This document shows positions 61,800 through 64,000 of a stretch of 64,000 nt of DNA, one piece after another. The stretch comes from Paenisporosarcina sp. HGH0030 (lineage in GTDB: Bacteria > Bacillota > Bacilli > Bacillales_A > Planococcaceae). Both the position numbers and the translations under genes were made by a program. Positions within the stretch are counted from its first letter, which is position 1; every line of letters starts with the position of its first letter. Where the stretch lies: the NCBI RefSeq assembly GCF_000411295.1, contig NZ_KE150421.1:309309-373308 (forward strand). The letters are read 5' to 3'. Under the pieces are notes generated by a model that had not been told where the DNA came from, searched no databases, and worked only from the letters and a program-made list of their open reading frames with translations.

Positions 61800-62594
61800 T
61801 TGCTGAATCGAATTGAAGGCATTGTCTTAAAAACGCAAGATTACGGGGAATCCAATAAAATAGTCACCATCTATTCACGAGAAGGCGGTAAGGTAACTGC
61901 AATGGCAAGAGGTGCGAAAAAGCCTGCCAGCAGACTCGCTGCCATCACTCAACCCTTCACTCATGGGTCCTTCCTGGTCCAGCAAGGACGAGGAATGGGG
62001 ACCATGCAGCAAGGGGAGCAAATGGAGTCTTATCGTCATATCCGGGAAGATATTGAAGCGACTGCCTATGCAAGTTTTGTGGTGGAATTAATCGATCGTG
62101 CAGTGGAAGAACGCACAGCTCAACCTGCCATTTTCAACTTACTTCAGCAAGCATTGCATGCCATCTCGGAAGAATATGACCCTGAAGCGATTGCTTTGTT
62201 CGTGGAGTGGAAAATGTTGCCGGTCACCGGGATTTACCCCACACTGCATCAATGTGCTAATTGCGGAGCAACAGATGGAGAATTTGCTTTTTCGTTTCAA
62301 CAGATCGGTTTTTTATGTCATCGGTGTTTTGATATTGATCGCTATATAATTCGTTTGACTCCTGCTCAAGTCAAGCTCATTCGGACGTTTTACACGGTGC
62401 CGATCGAGCAAGTTGGGAAGTTGACATTAAAAAAAGAAACGAAAACGTTTATCAAGAAAATCGTGAGAACCATATATGAGGAACAAACAGGCATTCGACT
62501 GAAGTCCAGGTCATTCATTGATCAACTCGATCGTTCGCCGCAATATTTCCCCAAAAAAGAAAATCCGTCTATTGCCCCTGAAGAAGGGCAGTAA
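61800..62594 (+). CDS. recO: DNA repair protein RecO
   Basis: Recombination mediator that loads RecA with RecR. The 264-residue protein has the N-terminal OB fold (IEGIVLKTQDYGESNKIVTIYS, AMARGAKKPASRLA), a helical domain and a zinc finger with CANCG and CHRCF. The TTG start has GGGGCGTGGGGG upstream. The stop lies inside its terminator hairpin. Confidence 0.95.
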   Translation: MLNRIEGIVLKTQDYGESNKIVTIYSREGGKVTAMARGAKKPASRLAAITQPFTHGSFLVQQGRGMGTMQQGEQMESYRHIREDIEATAYASFVVELIDRAVEERTAQPAIFNLLQQALHAISEEYDPEAIALFVEWKMLPVTGIYPTLHQCANCGATDGEFAFSFQQIGFLCHRCFDIDRYIIRLTPAQVKLIRTFYTVPIEQVGKLTLKKETKTFIKKIVRTIYEEQTGIRLKSRSFIDQLDRSPQYFPKKENPSIAPEEGQ

Positions 62595-62607
62595 GACGGT
62601 TTTTTTT
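62565..62607 (+). terminator. Terminator of recO
   Basis: CCGTCT (62565-62570) pairs with AGACGG (62594-62599), inside which TTGCCC pairs with GGGCA; eight T follow. It overlaps the end of recO. Confidence 0.8.
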
Positions 62608-62647
62608 ATGCAAAATACGTGTGCTCACGGAATATTCTCTAACCTTA

Positions 62648-62675
62648 TTGGCTAAATGGATATTACTGGTATAAT
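62648..62675 (+). promoter_or_regulatory. SigA promoter of the P-loop kinase gene
   Basis: TTGGCT (62648-62653), 16-bp spacer, TATAAT (62670-62675) with an upstream TGG (extended -10). Confidence 0.7.
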
Positions 62676-62789
62676 ATAAGGGGTTATAGTTGGTGGCTAT
62701 GAAAAATATTTACTGATTGGCATGTCAGTATTATTACGGCAGGAAATGGTCCCAAAACAAAATCTGAATTATAGATTGGAGCTGGATTC

Positions 62790-63347
62790 TTGAAGAGGTT
62801 AGTTATTATGACAGTTGGTATAACCCATAGCGGTAAGACTACATTTGCGAAAGCATTAGAAACAGAGATGCCTAACTCAGTTGTGATTGATCAAGATAAT
62901 CATGCTGAATTACTCCATACATATTACCAAACGTTATTACCGAAACAAGGACATAATACAATCAAGTATTCTCTTACACAAACTATTGTTGATTATGCAG
63001 TTAATGAGACTAATTGCCACCTCATTCTTTGTAACTCAAATCGCAATCGTAAAGGCCGTTTGAAGCTGCTTGAACATTATCATAATAAAGGATTTACAAG
63101 CATTCTTGTGAATTTTGATGTGCCAGAACATGTTCTTAAAGAGCGTGTTGCGAAAAGTAAACGTAGTACAAAAATATTAAGAACTGCTTCAACGTTTGAG
63201 GAAGTGCGAACTAGGCAACAGAATGAGACTAATAAAGGAGATGTGATAGCGCCGATAGAAGGCGAAGCGGAGCATTTATTTGTAATCAAAAACGCGGTTG
63301 AAGTTCATTCTGTTATTAGAAAAATTATCGAAATTGCTGATAATTGA
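62790..63347 (+). CDS. AAA_33-type P-loop kinase-like protein
   Basis: A 185-residue P-loop NTPase with Walker A VGITHSGKTTFAKALE near residues 9-24, a DQD motif (VVIDQDNHAELL) in the kinase substrate region, LILCNSNRNRKGRLKLL, and a LID-type arginine/lysine segment (LKERVAKSKRST). It resembles small-molecule or polynucleotide kinases of the AAA_33 group; substrate unknown. TTG 62790 fits GGAG upstream and keeps the first beta strand; ATG 62808 is an alternative. It is monocistronic and lies where glyQ usually follows recO, so it is probably acquired. Confidence 0.8.
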   Translation: MKRLVIMTVGITHSGKTTFAKALETEMPNSVVIDQDNHAELLHTYYQTLLPKQGHNTIKYSLTQTIVDYAVNETNCHLILCNSNRNRKGRLKLLEHYHNKGFTSILVNFDVPEHVLKERVAKSKRSTKILRTASTFEEVRTRQQNETNKGDVIAPIEGEAEHLFVIKNAVEVHSVIRKIIEIADN

Positions 63348-63419
63348 TGAATGCCAAAAATTATCTAAAGTGTACATACGTTAACATTGCAAAAGGTTTT
63401 TGTTTTCTCTAGAAGACCT

Positions 63420-63874
63420 CAGCTTGTTGACAAAAGAATAATAATTAATATAAAAGTATAAAAATTGAGTTCTTATTATTTGCACTCTATCGAAAAAGAT
63501 TGTGGTCGGCTATTTCTTTCGCTTTCCGCGGACGAAACGCTAGCCTCCTCGGCTCAGCTGTCTATGACAGCTGAGCCTGTGGGGTCTAGCTTGTTTCGTT
63601 TTTCCGCAGGAGTCTTCAGAAATAGCCAACCACCTTCCAACTTAAATATTTTGCAGAGACACGCTTACAGAAGCATTTCTTTTGATTGGAGTGGAGGCGG
63701 CGACTTCAGCGGGAACAGCACGAGCTGAAGACCCCGCAGGAACGTAGTGACGAGGAGACTGAAGCCGTGCCCGCGAAACGCGTCCGCCGCAATGGAAATC
63801 AACATTTTCTTGCATAGGCTCTTTTTCAATAGTATACAGTTATATTGACTCATTTTTTTCTTTGTTTACAGTCT
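63420..63874 (-). mobile_element. MITE-like non-coding element, copy B (inverted)
   Basis: About 455 bp, nearly identical to the reverse complement of 11598-12053. Ends: CAGCTTGTTGACAAAAG at 63420 and CTTTGTTTACAGTCT at the right. The long hairpin arms are 63502-63516 and 63619-63633. It abuts a strong terminator on the right. No transposase reading frame. Confidence 0.8.
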
Positions 63875-63875
63875 A

Positions 63876-63918
63876 AAACGACTCATCTTGAAAATGATGA
63901 GTCGTTTTTTTTTTTTTA
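63876..63918 (+). terminator. Strong terminator right of MITE copy B
   Basis: AACGACTCAT pairs with ATGAGTCGTT, followed by more than ten T. Probably the terminator of the kinase gene, displaced by the inserted element. Confidence 0.9.
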
Positions 63919-64000
63919 TTATTAACGGCAATTGGAACAAGTAAGAGTAAAGTTGGAGAAGTGTTGATTTGAGGCCTTCTTGTAAAAAGAAGCAAGCTTT
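63919..64000 (+). other. Window end, no feature recognised
   Basis: About 80 bp of intergenic sequence. The start of a leader for a following gene is possible, but nothing can be named. Confidence 0.4.

Noticed and set aside
63930..64000. Start of a glyQS T-box leader
   Set aside because: Too little sequence and no T-box motif in view.

Overview
The window is a chromosomal stretch of a low-to-moderate GC, endospore-forming Firmicute. Gene order closely follows the Bacillus subtilis hisS-aspS to recO region. Gpr, SpoIIP, SigK, YqfC and YqfD mark a spore former. The proteins and the repeat types look most like Planococcaceae (Sporosarcina/Paenisporosarcina-like); that placement is an inference from protein resemblance and gene order, not a search.

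Layout. 1-11554: hisS (5' end cut off by the window edge), aspS, 6S RNA, tcdA, rarA (minus strand), cymR, iscS, mnmA, a TPR gene and recD2: tRNA charging, tRNA thiolation and cysteine control, DNA repair. 11555-13755: accessory stretch with a 456-bp MITE-like element, a hairpin repeat, a HAD hydrolase gene with an odd catalytic motif, and the alaS T-box. 13756-23207: alaS, ireB-like gene, ruvX, DUF1292 gene, mltG, the tRNA-U34 hydroxylation/methylation set trmR-trhP1-trhP2, udk, greA. 23208-27246: yrrS, mtnN, sigK (minus), pssA (minus), psd. 27284-32265: dense operon yqeG-yqeH-aroE-yqeI-nadD-yqeK-rsfS-yqeM. 32382-37291: competence genes comEA-comEB-comEC, the tiny yqzM, and holA. 37292-37829: a degraded transposase remnant. 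37830-43289: rpsT (minus), gpr, spoIIP, lepA, hemW. 43343-49827: CIRCE-controlled hrcA-grpE-dnaK, then dnaJ, prmA, rsmE. 50225-51172: deoC and rpsU, with a partial duplication of the rpsU 3' end. 51671-56870: nfeD-type protease, floA, a small membrane protein, yqfC, yqfD, phoH. 57502-62594: pgpH, ybeY, dgkA, cdd, era, recO. 62790-64000: a P-loop kinase-like gene and an inverted second copy of the MITE-like element.

The genes are ordinary conserved housekeeping and sporulation genes; the novelty lies between them. Four intergenic clusters (about 4094-4171, 23288-23357, 49996-50090, 57151-57241) each repeat a short cluster-specific word at a pitch of 20-21 bp, two helical turns of B-DNA. Different words share one pitch, and some steps break a 7-codon reading frame, which argues for a DNA-level role. 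Other points: two inverted MITE-like copies 51 kb apart, each next to a terminator hairpin; a dispersed hairpin repeat (12108, 17675, 56997); a SigE-like promoter inside a terminator hairpin that also holds the yqfC Shine-Dalgarno sequence; probable non-canonical starts for comEA and comEC; and a HAD enzyme with Tyr in place of the catalytic acid/base Asp.
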